In this document: one piece after another, positions 17,682 through 25,594 of the stretch | Layout of the letters: each line of letters begins with the position of its first letter | How positions within the stretch are numbered: position 1 is the first letter of the stretch | Assembly (NCBI RefSeq): GCF_014926585.1 | Contig: NZ_CP045422.1 | Location: forward strand, 3,936,001-4,000,000 | Reading direction: 5' to 3' | Length of the DNA stretch: 64,000 bases | DNA from: Devosia beringensis | GTDB lineage: Bacteria; Pseudomonadota; Alphaproteobacteria; Rhizobiales; Devosiaceae | Translations under genes and position numbers: made by a program | Notes under the pieces: model-generated | Seen by the model: only the letters and a program-made list of their open reading frames with translations | What the model was told of the DNA's origin: nothing | The model's database searches: none

Positions 17682-18077
17682 ATGGCAGGCAAGGCAAAGG
17701 CAATCGACCAGCGCGATGTTGGGCAGGCAATGTGGCGCGGCACGCTGTGCAAGTGCCCGCATTGCGGCCAGGGCAAGATGTTCCGCGCCTATCTCAAGGT
17801 GGCAGAGCATTGCGACAGCTGCGGCGAGCAGCTTGACCTGCACCGCGCCGATGACTTCCCGCCCTATATCGCCATCACTATTGTCGGGCACATCCTGATC
17901 CTGGCCATGCTGCACATGGAGATGGTCTGGCACGTAAACCCGCTGGTCTATCTCTACACCATGGTGCCGCTGGCGGTTATCCTGCCCATGGCCATGCTGC
18001 CCTCCATCAAGGGCGCCATTGTCGGCCTGCAGTGGGCCAATGGCATGTATGGCTTCGGCACCGGCCAGCGTGACTGA
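17682..18077 (+). CDS. DUF983 zinc-ribbon membrane protein
   Basis: The 131-residue product has a cytoplasmic N-terminal zinc ribbon formed by two CxxC pairs (CKCPHCGQG and HCDSCGEQ), then DDFPPYIAITIVGHIL and two membrane helices, ending with a conserved-type QWANGMYGFG segment. That is the DUF983 layout. The function is unknown; some relatives sit near cytochrome oxidase genes, but this copy follows rnr. The ATG at 17682 has AGAGGTGA just upstream and lies 4 bases past the rnr stop, so it is most likely translated from the rnr transcript. Confidence 0.85.
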   Translation: MAGKAKAIDQRDVGQAMWRGTLCKCPHCGQGKMFRAYLKVAEHCDSCGEQLDLHRADDFPPYIAITIVGHILILAMLHMEMVWHVNPLVYLYTMVPLAVILPMAMLPSIKGAIVGLQWANGMYGFGTGQRD

Positions 18078-18085
18078 AAGCTGCC

Positions 18086-18113
18086 TTGACAATCTGCGGT
18101 AAATCCGTAGGTT
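18086..18113 (+). promoter_or_regulatory. Candidate promoter for rpmG
   Basis: A perfect TTGACA (18086-18091) is followed after 16 bases by TAGGTT, ~60 bases before the rpmG ATG. It lies right after the DUF983 stop, so rpmG probably has its own start of transcription. Confidence 0.45.
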
Positions 18114-18173
18114 GCGGCCAAATTCCGGCGCCGGGGAATCCGCGGCGCCATTTGCTTTGTGAAGGACTACAAC

Positions 18174-18341
18174 ATGGCCAAAGCTGCTTCCGTCAAGATC
18201 AAGCTCGTGTCGACAGCTGATACTGGCTTTTTCTACGTGACCAAAAAGAACGCCCGCACCCAGACCGAGAAGCTCTCGTACAACAAGTACGATCCCGTAG
18301 TGCGCAAGCATGTCGAGTTCAAGGAAGCCAAGATCAAGTAA
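18174..18341 (+). CDS. rpmG: Large ribosomal subunit protein bL33
   Basis: The 55-residue protein matches bL33: [20 protein letters not shown], the [12 protein letters not shown] stretch, and the basic end VEFKEAKIK. It has no CxxC pairs, so it is the zinc-independent (C-minus) form. AAGGA lies 8 bases before the ATG. A strong intrinsic terminator begins 24 bases after the stop, so with the upstream promoter the gene looks monocistronic. Part of the 50S subunit near the E site. Confidence 0.96.
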   Translation: MAKAASVKIKLVSTADTGFFYVTKKNARTQTEKLSYNKYDPVVRKHVEFKEAKIK

Positions 18342-18362
18342 TCTGGCGCCTGTTCGACGACC

Positions 18363-18706
18363 CAAAAAAGCCCCGCATCATCGATGCGGGGCTTTTTGCT
18401 GTCGGTCGTTTGTCACCAAAGCGCCAAAGCGTGACGCTCAAGGTGAGCAGTCTGCTGACCAGATGGGGGCAAAGGTGACGACGCATCGAATGAGGAGTGG
18501 CTGGTCCGGAGCGGCATGTCGAAGAGGCCACTCTGTCCGCGTCCGGACCAACCGCCCTACGGGGCTCAGGAGTTGCGGCGGACCTGAGACGAGCCGTAGG
18601 GAACCATCGGCTGCAACTCGTCTGGAGCGCCGGCCGGTGTTGAGGGCAACCTACCCTGCGGCCGCAAAAAGACAAGGCAAACCGGGCCTTTGCGGCTGGC
18701 AACCTT
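18363..18706 (-). ncRNA. Candidate ~340-nt structured non-coding RNA between pleD and rpmG
   Basis: This stretch (gap 18342-18754) has no credible ORF but carries the marks of an RNA gene on the minus strand: a near-consensus promoter (18713-18741), long paired segments, and an intrinsic terminator (18365-18398). Stems seen include TGGTCCGGA with TCCGGACCA extended by GCGG/CCGC (around 18502-18555), CTCAGG/CCTGAG nested in CCCTACGG-GGCTC/GAGCC-GTAGGG (around 18559-18610), and GCCGCAAA/TTTGCGGC (around 18661-18696). I checked by eye for RNase P RNA (the GAGGAAAGTCC core), SRP RNA, tmRNA (T-arm, tag frame) and common riboswitch cores and found none. Identity unknown; 6S-like or novel RNA remain possible. 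Ends are estimated from promoter and terminator. Confidence 0.5.
18365..18398. terminator. Strong bidirectional rho-independent terminator
   Basis: The stem AAAAAGCCCCGCATC / GATGCGGGGCTTTTT closes a short ATC loop, with A- and T-runs flanking both sides. Rightward it ends rpmG. Leftward it would end the candidate RNA starting near 18706. Confidence 0.9.
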
Positions 18707-18712
18707 TTGTTA

Positions 18713-18741
18713 ATTATAACAAATAACCCTAATGGCGACAA
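18713..18741 (-). promoter_or_regulatory. Near-consensus sigma-70 promoter pointing away from pleD into the structured gap
   Basis: Read on the minus strand, TTGTCG (18741-18736), a 17-base spacer and a perfect TATAAT (18718-18713) begin 13 bases past the pleD stop. Transcription would start near 18706 and there is no gene ahead until the terminator at 18398, which supports a stand-alone RNA. Confidence 0.6.
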
Positions 18742-18754
18742 TTGCACTGATATG

Positions 18755-20125
18755 TCAGGCGGCGTCGAACACCACCCGATTGCGGCCTTCGCGCTTGGCA
18801 CGATAGAGCGCCACGTCGGCCCGCTTGATCAGCGACTCGGGCGTGTCGGTCAGGCTTTCGTTCAGCGTGACGCCGGCCGAAACGGTCACCGACAGCGGTC
18901 GCGGTGAGCCAACGTCAAAGCCGCGATCAGAGATGGACTGCCGCACCCGTTCAGCCACGGCCTCGGCCTGGCGGAAATCGGTATCGGGCATCAGCACGAC
19001 GAATTCCTCGCCGCCGAATCGGCAAGCCAGATCAATGCCTCGGATGTTTCGCTTCAAGCGGGCTGCGAACTCGCGGATGACCGCGTCGCCGATATCGTGC
19101 CCATGGCCGTCATTGACCGCCTTGAAGTGATCGATGTCGAGAATCATCAGCGCCATGTCCCGCTTGAGCGCCTGCGCCTTGCCCAGCATGACCCCGAGAT
19201 GCCGGTCGAAATAGCGCCGGTTGTAAAGGCCCGTCATGTCATCGGTCACGGCCAGGGCCATGGTATTGTTGACACTTTGGCGCAGTTCCATGGCGTAGCG
19301 ATGCCGCCGGATCTGGGTCCGGACGCGGGCTGCCAGCTCATGGCGTTCGACGGGGCGGGAGATGAAGTCATTCACCCCCAGGTCGAGCGCCCGCACCACC
19401 TTGGGCTTGTCGGCTTCCTCGGCCATCAGGATGATGGGCAGGTTGCGGGTATGCTCGAGCGTGCGCATCTGTGAGCAGACCCGCAGCGGGTCGAACTCGT
19501 TGAGCGCCATCGAGACCAAAGCCAATTCATATTGTTTGCCAGTGACCTGGAACACCGCGTCGGCCGGGGTGAGCAAGATATCCACGTCATGTTCGGGCGT
19601 GATATAACTCTTGATGCGCTCGGCATGGCGCGCATCGGTGTCGATGATCAGCACCGAGCCGCCGGCCGTGTTGATCGTGTCCATGGCCCGGATCGCGTCT
19701 TCGATGGCGATCTGCTGGCCGGTCATGGCCCGGGCCCGCAATTCGTCGGTCAGCGACTTGAGGCGCACCAGGCTTTTGACCCGCGCCAGCAGCTGCACGT
19801 CGTCCACCGGCTTGGTGAGAAAATCGTCCGCGCCCACTTCGAGGCCGCGTACGCGGTCCGAGGTCTGGTCCAGGGCGGTGACCATCAGCACGGGGATGTG
19901 CTGGGTGCGGGGATTGCTCTTGAGCCGCTGGCAGACTTCAAAGCCGTCCATGTCGGGCATCATCACGTCGAGCAGGACGATGTCGATGTCCTGGCTCTCG
20001 CAGATGGCCAGGGCCTGCGGACCCGACGACGCTGTCACTACAGCATAATATTCGGCACTGAGCCGCGCCTCGAGCAGGCGGACATTGGTGGGAATATCGT
20101 CAACGATCAGCACGCGTGCGGTCAC
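18755..20125 (-). CDS. pleD: PleD-type response regulator diguanylate cyclase (REC-REC-GGDEF)
   Basis: PleD makes cyclic di-GMP when phosphorylated and drives cell-pole development and the motile-to-sessile switch in alphaproteobacteria. The order is a first receiver with Asp53 (LLDVMMPDMDG), a second degenerate receiver (~155-285, VLIIDTDARHAER) lacking the acidic pocket, and a GGDEF domain with the active-site GGEEF (FGGEEFVVLMPDTD). An RxxD inhibitory site (RGID) stands five residues before it, as in Caulobacter PleD. The GTG at 20125 (456 aa, VTARVLIVDD) matches the usual N-terminus; the open frame also allows an ATG at 20170. divK lies 88 bases upstream on the same strand, the normal pairing. 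Confidence 0.95.
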   Translation of the reverse strand: MTARVLIVDDIPTNVRLLEARLSAEYYAVVTASSGPQALAICESQDIDIVLLDVMMPDMDGFEVCQRLKSNPRTQHIPVLMVTALDQTSDRVRGLEVGADDFLTKPVDDVQLLARVKSLVRLKSLTDELRARAMTGQQIAIEDAIRAMDTINTAGGSVLIIDTDARHAERIKSYITPEHDVDILLTPADAVFQVTGKQYELALVSMALNEFDPLRVCSQMRTLEHTRNLPIILMAEEADKPKVVRALDLGVNDFISRPVERHELAARVRTQIRRHRYAMELRQSVNNTMALAVTDDMTGLYNRRYFDRHLGVMLGKAQALKRDMALMILDIDHFKAVNDGHGHDIGDAVIREFAARLKRNIRGIDLACRFGGEEFVVLMPDTDFRQAEAVAERVRQSISDRGFDVGSPRPLSVTVSAGVTLNESLTDTPESLIKRADVALYRAKREGRNRVVFDAA

Positions 20126-20213
20126 TATCGGCCCCGAAATAGCAGTTCGCCTGCCGGGGATATCCGGCATCAGGCGGGCCGATCAGGCAGCAGGCAGCAG
20201 CGCGCTGCAACGA

Positions 20214-20585
20214 TCAGGCAGGGCCAATGTAGCGGGCAATAGTTTCCAGAAAGTGAGGTACCGAGATGGGCTTGCTGATGTAGCCCTCGCAGCCTCCCTG
20301 CAGGATACGTTCCTCGTCGCCCTTCATGGCAAAGGCCGTGACGGCGATAACCGGGATGTGCGCCATCTCGTCATCATCCTTGAGCCATTTGGTCACCACG
20401 AGCCCGGAAACCTCGGGCAGCTGGATATCCATCAGGATCAGGTCAGGGTGGTGCGCACGTGCCAGATCGAGCGCCTCCATCCCGTTGCGGGTCTGGATGA
20501 CGGCATAGCCGCGCGATTCGAGCAGGTCGTTGAAGAGCTTCATATTGAGCTCATTGTCTTCAACGATCATCACTGTCTTGGGCAT
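20214..20585 (-). CDS. divK: Single-domain response regulator DivK
   Basis: DivK is a stand-alone receiver that controls the PleC/DivJ kinases and, through DivL-CckA, the activity of the cell-cycle regulator CtrA. The 123-residue product is one receiver domain with the acidic pocket ([12 protein letters not shown]), phospho-acceptor Asp53 ([13 protein letters not shown]), the Thr of [11 protein letters not shown] and Lys in YISKPIS. GAGGAT precedes the ATG. It lies directly upstream of pleD on the same strand. The adjacent pleD and the close match of [12 protein letters not shown] make divK the right call rather than a CheY. Confidence 0.95.
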   Translation of the reverse strand: MPKTVMIVEDNELNMKLFNDLLESRGYAVIQTRNGMEALDLARAHHPDLILMDIQLPEVSGLVVTKWLKDDDEMAHIPVIAVTAFAMKGDEERILQGGCEGYISKPISVPHFLETIARYIGPA

Positions 20586-20684
20586 TGATCCATCCTCGCG
20601 CCGCTAAGGCGCTGGCAGCACTTCGCTTTGCTGCCCATTTCAGCTAGCATCAAAACGCTTACAAATCATCAAAAGAGCCCAGCC

Positions 20685-20966
20685 GTGCCCCGTCCCGATC
20701 CCGCAACCGCAGCCCTGGCCAGCTATGCCGACATGTGCCTGGGCTATCTCGCGGAGAACCCCGAGGAATTGCTGGCCTTCATGCAGCATGCCGGCCTTGA
20801 TCCGGCCGCCCTGCGGGGCGCCGTCGGCACGCCTGCTCTGCAGCGCGGCCTTGTCGACTATGTTGCCTCAAATGAACCGATTCTGCTCGCGCTCTGTGCG
20901 AATGCGAACATAGCGCCCGAGGCCTTCATGCGGGTGTTCCACACGATCAACCGGACGGAGTATTGA
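20685..20966 (+). CDS. DUF3572 family protein
   Basis: This small protein (about 93 residues from the GTG at 20685) is all-helical and acidic in its first half (LGYLAENPEELLAFMQHAGLDP), ending EAFMRVFHTINRTEY. That is the DUF3572 pattern, found mainly in alphaproteobacteria and of unknown function. The GTG is preferred because AAGAG lies ~9 bases upstream and family members start near RPDPATAALA. An ATG at 20628 would add 19 residues and crowd the divergent divK start. The dinB gene begins at the very next base after its stop, so the two are translationally linked. Confidence 0.75.
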   Translation: MPRPDPATAALASYADMCLGYLAENPEELLAFMQHAGLDPAALRGAVGTPALQRGLVDYVASNEPILLALCANANIAPEAFMRVFHTINRTEY

Positions 20967-22289
20967 TTGGCGCATGACTGGCTGTGCCGGGATTGCCTGC
21001 AATACGGGACGGCAGCCGCCATTCCGGAGCGCTGTCCCGCCTGCGGGTCGCCGCGCCTGCGCAGCCATGCGGAACTGTTCGCCCTTACCACGGCCCATGT
21101 CGATTGCGACGCCTTCTATGCCTCAGTCGAGAAGCGCGATGACCCGAGCCTGCGCGACAAGCCGGTGATCATCGGCGGCGGCGTGCGCGGCGTGGTCTCG
21201 ACCTGCTGCTATATTGCCCGCCAATCCGGCGTCCGCTCGGCCATGCCCATGTTCAAGGCGCGAGACCTCTGCCCCGATGCGGTGATCATCAAGCCCAACA
21301 TGGCCAAATATGTCGAGGTCAGCCGGCAGATCCGCGCCAAGATGGATGCGCTCACCCCGCTGGTCGAACCCATCTCGATCGATGAGGCCTTTCTCGATCT
21401 CGCCGGCACGCAGATCCTGCACAAGGCGCCGCCCGCCGTGGTGCTGGCCCGCTTCGCCCGTGCCGTCGAGAGCGAGATCGGCGTCTCGATCTCGGTCGGG
21501 CTCAGCCACAACAAGTTCCTGGCCAAGGTCGCCTCCGATCTCGACAAGCCGCGCGGCTTTGCCGTCATCGGCGCGGCGGAAACTGTGGAATTTCTGGCGC
21601 CCCGGCCGATCAGCCTGATCTATGGCGTGGGCAAGGTGCTGGCGGAAACGCTGCGCAAGGATGGCCTGCTCACCATCGGTCAGCTGCAGAACGAATCGCC
21701 GGACCGGCTGATGCGCCGCTATGGCGAGACCGGCGCCCGCCTGGCCCGGCTGGCCCGCGGCGAGGATAGCCGCAAGATCACCACGCAGGGCGAGATGAAG
21801 ACCGTCTCGTCGGAAACCACCTTCAACAGCGACATTGCCAGCCTCGAGGAGCTCTCCACCGAACTGCTCAAGGTCACCGAACGGCTGTCCGAACGGCTCA
21901 AGGCCAAGAATATTGTGGGTGACACAGTGACACTGAAGCTGAAATCGGCCGGTTTCCGCTTGCGCACCCGCGCCCGGCACTTGATGATCCCGACCCAATT
22001 GGCCAATGTCATTTATGAAACCGGCCTGTCGCTGCTGGGCCCCGAGGCCGATGGCACCGCATTCCGGCTGATTGGAATCGGCGTTTCCGGTATCGACACC
22101 GCCAGCGGCAGTGATCCGGCAGACCTGCTGGAACCGGCCGTGGCCCGCAAGGCCGCGGCGGAACGCGCCATGGATCGCGTGCGTACCCGCTTCGGCCGGG
22201 AAGCGGTGATCCGCGGCAAGCTCTACAAACACCCGCCGGCGCCGCCGGCCGGGCCCGACGACGACCAAAGCGAAGGCAAGACCAGATGA
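20967..22289 (+). CDS. dinB: DNA polymerase IV (Y-family) with N-terminal zinc ribbon
   Basis: A Y-family translesion polymerase that extends past damaged bases with low fidelity. The palm residues are visible: Asp46 in HVDCDAFYASVE and Asp139-Glu140 in SIDEAFLDL. Thumb and little-finger regions follow (LMRRYGETGARLARLARGED, then ETTFNSD). Ahead of the polymerase core is a ~35-residue extension with two Cys pairs (Cys7/10 and Cys23/26), a zinc-ribbon addition that occurs in some rhizobial DinB proteins. The start is TTG at 20967, directly after the DUF3572 stop, with GGAG upstream; starting at a later Met would cut off the Cys pairs. ridA overlaps its stop by ATGA. No beta-clamp motif is assigned. 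Confidence 0.93.
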   Translation: MAHDWLCRDCLQYGTAAAIPERCPACGSPRLRSHAELFALTTAHVDCDAFYASVEKRDDPSLRDKPVIIGGGVRGVVSTCCYIARQSGVRSAMPMFKARDLCPDAVIIKPNMAKYVEVSRQIRAKMDALTPLVEPISIDEAFLDLAGTQILHKAPPAVVLARFARAVESEIGVSISVGLSHNKFLAKVASDLDKPRGFAVIGAAETVEFLAPRPISLIYGVGKVLAETLRKDGLLTIGQLQNESPDRLMRRYGETGARLARLARGEDSRKITTQGEMKTVSSETTFNSDIASLEELSTELLKVTERLSERLKAKNIVGDTVTLKLKSAGFRLRTRARHLMIPTQLANVIYETGLSLLGPEADGTAFRLIGIGVSGIDTASGSDPADLLEPAVARKAAAERAMDRVRTRFGREAVIRGKLYKHPPAPPAGPDDDQSEGKTR

Positions 22290-22744
22290 CCAGCCCGATC
22301 GAAAAACTCCGCGAGTTTGGCTACGAACTCCCCGCCCCCAAGGCGCCTGTCGCCAGCTATGTGCCAGTCAATCGCAGCGGCAACCTGCTCTATGTCTCGG
22401 GCCAAATCTCGTCCAATGATCAGGGCGTGGTCACGGGCCTTTTGGGCGACAACATGAACGTCGTGCAGGGCGGCAATGCTGCCGAACTGGCCGCGCTCAA
22501 CGTGCTGTCGCATATCGTGCACACGGCCGGCGTGCCGCTCGAGGAGATCAAGCGCATCGTCAAGATCACCGTGCTAGTCGCCTCCACACCCGACTTCACC
22601 GAACAGCATCTGGTCGCCAATGGCTGCTCGAACATGCTGGTGGCGATTCTGGGCGACAAGGGCAAGCATGCACGCGCCGCCTTCGGCGTGGCCTCCCTGC
22701 CCTTCGGCGCCGCCGTCGAGATCGAAGCCATCGTCGAGATCTGA
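22286..22744 (+). CDS. RidA-family protein (YjgF/YER057c, long subgroup)
   Basis: The 152-residue product belongs to the Rid/YjgF superfamily, whose best-known members hydrolyse reactive enamine/imine intermediates released by pyridoxal-phosphate enzymes. It shows NLLYVSGQISSNDQG, a central helix AELAALNVLSHI, and the C-terminal SLPFGAAVEIEAIVEI. In this longer subgroup the Arg used by true RidA for carboxylate binding is not apparent: the corresponding stretch reads ARAAFGVASLPFG. Actual activity is therefore uncertain. It overlaps the dinB stop (22286-22289) and precedes the phosphodiesterase by 62 bases. Confidence 0.88.
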   Translation: MTSPIEKLREFGYELPAPKAPVASYVPVNRSGNLLYVSGQISSNDQGVVTGLLGDNMNVVQGGNAAELAALNVLSHIVHTAGVPLEEIKRIVKITVLVASTPDFTEQHLVANGCSNMLVAILGDKGKHARAAFGVASLPFGAAVEIEAIVEI

Positions 22745-22806
22745 CCGTTACATCGCCGTCACAGTCCGGTGTCACTGGAGACGCTCACGCCACGACGAGA
22801 TCCAGC

Positions 22807-23559
22807 ATGACCGACCCACTGTTCCCCCGCCCGATCGCGCATCGCGGCCTGCATGACCAGGCCGCGGGCGTCATTGAAAACAGCGCCGCCGCCTTCGAGG
22901 CCGCGATTGCCGGCAATTTCGCCATCGAATGCGACGTCCAGCTGACCGCCGACGGCGTCCCGGTGGTGTTCCATGACGACAGCATGGAGCGGCTGATCGG
23001 CCTGCCTGGGGCTGTTGCCGATGCCGACAGCGCCCAGGTCACCACGACCGCCCTGCTTGGCAGCAGTGCCGGCGAATGCCCGCAGACCTTTGCCGCCTTC
23101 CTTGCCCAGATCGCCGGCCGCACCCTGCTGCAGATCGAACTCAAGCAGCAGCGCGATCCCGCTGGCACCCAGACCCTCGCCCGCACGGTGGCAGAAGGCC
23201 TGGCCACCTATGCCGGCCCGGTTACCGTCGAGTCGTTTGATCCGACCCTGCTGACGGCCATCCGCGCGCATGGCTTTACCGGCCCGCGCGGCATCATCAC
23301 CTATGGCTATGACAAGCCGGAATGGAACGGCAAGCTCACCGCGGCCCAGCGCTTTGCCCTGCGCCATCTGCTGCACTGGCCGCAGACGCAGTTCGATTTC
23401 ATTTCCTGCCACGACGAAGCGCTGGAACTGCCCGCGATCAGGTTCTGGCGCGCGCTCGGTAAGCCGGTGACCGCTTGGACCATCCGCACGCAGAGCCAGG
23501 CCGATACCGCCCGACCGCATGCCGACCAGATCGTCTTCGAGGGTTTTGATCCTGCGTAA
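22807..23559 (+). CDS. Glycerophosphodiester phosphodiesterase
   Basis: A 250-residue GDPD-family TIM-barrel enzyme that splits glycerophosphodiesters, products of phospholipid turnover, into glycerol-3-phosphate and an alcohol. The catalytic pattern is present: IAHRGLHD, then VIENSAAAFEAAI, the metal ligands in IECDVQLTADGVPVVFHDD, and later LLQIELKQQ and ITYG. There is no signal peptide, so it is a cytosolic UgpQ-like form. GAGAT precedes the ATG at 22807. Its 3' end overlaps the longest version of the next gene by 41 bases in another frame. It lies in a cluster of predicted envelope-related genes. Confidence 0.9.
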   Translation: MTDPLFPRPIAHRGLHDQAAGVIENSAAAFEAAIAGNFAIECDVQLTADGVPVVFHDDSMERLIGLPGAVADADSAQVTTTALLGSSAGECPQTFAAFLAQIAGRTLLQIELKQQRDPAGTQTLARTVAEGLATYAGPVTVESFDPTLLTAIRAHGFTGPRGIITYGYDKPEWNGKLTAAQRFALRHLLHWPQTQFDFISCHDEALELPAIRFWRALGKPVTAWTIRTQSQADTARPHADQIVFEGFDPA

Positions 23560-24340
23560 TCTGTTGGCCGCTCTCGCCCTTGTTCTGCTTGCCAGTCCGG
23601 CCCTCGCACAGCCGGTCAGGCTGCCGCCTGCAGGCGGACAGTATGATTCCCAGCTCGGTGGCGCCTATCCGCCGCCGCCGGGCACGCTGATCGTCAGCCG
23701 CGACCGCGCCGACCCGATAGCGTCGGGGCTCTATAACATCTGTTACGTCAACGCCTTCCAGACGCAGCCGCAGGAAACCGACTGGTGGCTGGCCCAGCAT
23801 GCCGACCTGCTGCTGCGCCGCGATGGCGAGCTGGTCGAGGACCCCAACTGGCCCGGTGAGATCCTGCTCGATACCAGCACAGCAGAAAGGCGCGCCGGTC
23901 TGGTGGCCATTGTTGGCGACTGGATCGCGCAATGCGCCCGGGATGGGTATGACGCCATCGAGGCAGACAATCTGGACACCTATTCCCGCTCCGCCGGCGC
24001 GATCAGCATGGCTGACAACCTTGCCTATGTCGCGGCTCTGGTCGAGACCGCGCATGGCCTTGGCCTGGCGTTCGGGCAGAAGAATGCCGGTGAACTGGCC
24101 GGTCGCGGCAAGGCTGCCGGTCTCGATTTTGCCATCGTCGAATCGTGCCAGGTCTATGACGAATGCGCGGGCTATACCGAGGTGTTCGGCGCCCATGTGC
24201 TGGAGATTGAGTACACGGATACCCCGAAAAAGCACTTCACGGCGGCCTGTGCGGCGCGCGGCGCCCACATCTCCGTGATCCGACGCGACAGGAACCTTAC
24301 AATTCCCGGCGAACCGGCCTATTTCTATCAAACCTGTTGA
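23519..24340 (+). CDS. Secreted GH114-type glycoside hydrolase (endo-alpha-1,4-polygalactosaminidase-like)
   Basis: The 273-residue product has an N-terminal signal peptide (LLAALALVLLASPALAQ) and a GH114 domain: NICYVNAF, then DGYDAIEADNLDTY, a middle strand with GLAFGQKNAGEL, and FAIVESCQVYDECAGY followed by VLEIEYTD. The acidic residues of EADNLD and VESC are probably in the active site. GH114 enzymes studied so far cut alpha-1,4-linked galactosamine polymers; the substrate here is unknown. The ATG at 23519 overlaps the phosphodiesterase; a TTG at 23546 with GAGG upstream would give a tighter signal peptide (MILRNLLAAL). It lies just before a FemAB-like gene, so a role in making or trimming an envelope glycan is a reasonable guess. 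Confidence 0.8.
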   Translation: MPTRSSSRVLILRNLLAALALVLLASPALAQPVRLPPAGGQYDSQLGGAYPPPPGTLIVSRDRADPIASGLYNICYVNAFQTQPQETDWWLAQHADLLLRRDGELVEDPNWPGEILLDTSTAERRAGLVAIVGDWIAQCARDGYDAIEADNLDTYSRSAGAISMADNLAYVAALVETAHGLGLAFGQKNAGELAGRGKAAGLDFAIVESCQVYDECAGYTEVFGAHVLEIEYTDTPKKHFTAACAARGAHISVIRRDRNLTIPGEPAYFYQTC

Positions 24341-24358
24341 AGCCCGCCGGGATATGCC

Positions 24359-25537
24359 TTGGCCGACCAGTCCACATTTCGCGCCACCATTCATCCCAGC
24401 ACGGCCAGCATTCCAGCTGACGTCTGGAACGCGCTTGCCCCCTCGACTGCCGGTCGAGTCGATAACCCATTCCTCGATCACGCCTTTTTCCTGGCGCTCG
24501 AAGAATCCGGCTGCGCTACGGCGCGCACCGGCTGGCAGCCACAGCACATCCTGCTCAGCGACGCCCAGGACCGGCCCGTTGGCCTGATGCCGCTGTTTCT
24601 CAAATCCCATTCCATGGGCGAATATGTCTTCGACCATGGCTGGGCCGACGCCCTGGAGCGCGCCGGCGGCAGCTATTATCCCAAGCTGCAATGCTCGGTG
24701 CCCTTCACCCCGGCCACAGCGCCCAAACTGCTGGTGCCCTCGGGCGATCCCCTGGTCCGCTCGGCCCTGCTGTCCACGGCGCGCCAGTTGGCGAGCCAGC
24801 GCGATGCCTCGTCGGTGCACGCCACCTTCGTGCCGGAGGCCGAGGCCAACGAGATAGAGACCGAAGGCTGGCTCAAGCGGGTCGATACCCAGTTCCACTG
24901 GCACAATGACGGCTATGCCAGTTTCGACGACTTCCTCGAGACCCTGTCTTCACGCAAGCGCAAGATGATCCGGCGCGAGCGGCGCGATGCGCTCAGCGAT
25001 GGGCTGACGGTCAAGTGGCTGTCAGGCGCCGACCTCAAAGAGCATCACTGGGATGCCTTTTACGATTTCTACGAGGATACCGGCGCCCGCAAATGGGGGC
25101 GGCCCTATCTCAACCGGGAATTCTTCTCGCGGCTGAACCAGAACATGGCCGATGCGATTGTGCTGATGCTGGCCTATGACGGCGACACGCCCATTGCCGG
25201 GGCCATCAACTTTGTTGGCCAGGACCGCATTTTCGGCCGCAACTGGGGCTGTACCCGCGACGTGCCATTCCTGCATTTCGAGCTCTGCTACTATCAGGCC
25301 ATCGACTATGCCATCGAGCACAAGCTGGCCGTGGTGGAGGCCGGCGCGCAGGGCGAGCACAAGCTGGCGCGCGGCTATGCCCCCTCGACGACCTATTCGG
25401 TGCACTGGCTGGCCCATCCCGGCCTGCGGGCCGCGGTAGCCGACTATCTCGAACAGGAGCGACGCTCGGTGGAGCACAATCAGGATGTGCTCGACCAGTT
25501 CACGCCGTTTCGCAAGGGCGAGCGCACCGATCGGTGA
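24359..25537 (+). CDS. FemAB-like N-acyltransferase of the DUF482/COG3146 group
   Basis: The 392-residue protein fits the DUF482 (FemAB_like) family, a GNAT-fold group proposed to act on peptidoglycan or related molecules. Recognisable parts are PFLDHAFFLALEESG near the start, LMPLFLKSHSMGEYVFDHGWA, LSSRKRKMIRRERRDAL, the FYEDTGARKWGRPYLN stretch, and RGYAPSTTYSVHWLAHPGL near the end. The start is TTG at 24359, inferred because family sequence begins at once and no ATG is in frame. No signal peptide, so it is cytosolic. It is 18 bases after the GH114 stop. The acyl donor and acceptor are unknown. Confidence 0.85.
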   Translation: MADQSTFRATIHPSTASIPADVWNALAPSTAGRVDNPFLDHAFFLALEESGCATARTGWQPQHILLSDAQDRPVGLMPLFLKSHSMGEYVFDHGWADALERAGGSYYPKLQCSVPFTPATAPKLLVPSGDPLVRSALLSTARQLASQRDASSVHATFVPEAEANEIETEGWLKRVDTQFHWHNDGYASFDDFLETLSSRKRKMIRRERRDALSDGLTVKWLSGADLKEHHWDAFYDFYEDTGARKWGRPYLNREFFSRLNQNMADAIVLMLAYDGDTPIAGAINFVGQDRIFGRNWGCTRDVPFLHFELCYYQAIDYAIEHKLAVVEAGAQGEHKLARGYAPSTTYSVHWLAHPGLRAAVADYLEQERRSVEHNQDVLDQFTPFRKGERTDR

Positions 25538-25594
25538 CGGCCAGGCGGCAATCTGTGCTTTCCCCGATTGCCCTTGGGCCCTATGTAGGTAGCC

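Noticed and set aside
18502..18610. A TPP-like CTGAGA and cobalamin-like GCCACT string in the structured gap
   Set aside because: Only isolated words match; the rest of each riboswitch core is missing and no vitamin gene is downstream.
18363..18706. RNase P RNA or tmRNA as identity of the structured gap
   Set aside because: The GAGGAAAGTCC core and ACAGAA of RNase P are absent, and no T-arm or tag-coding frame of a tmRNA was found on either strand. A covariance search would be needed to be final.
18334..18801. A 155-codon minus-strand ORF across the same gap
   Set aside because: It runs through the terminator and the promoter, has no ribosome site, and has a Cys/Arg/Ser-rich composition unlike its neighbours.
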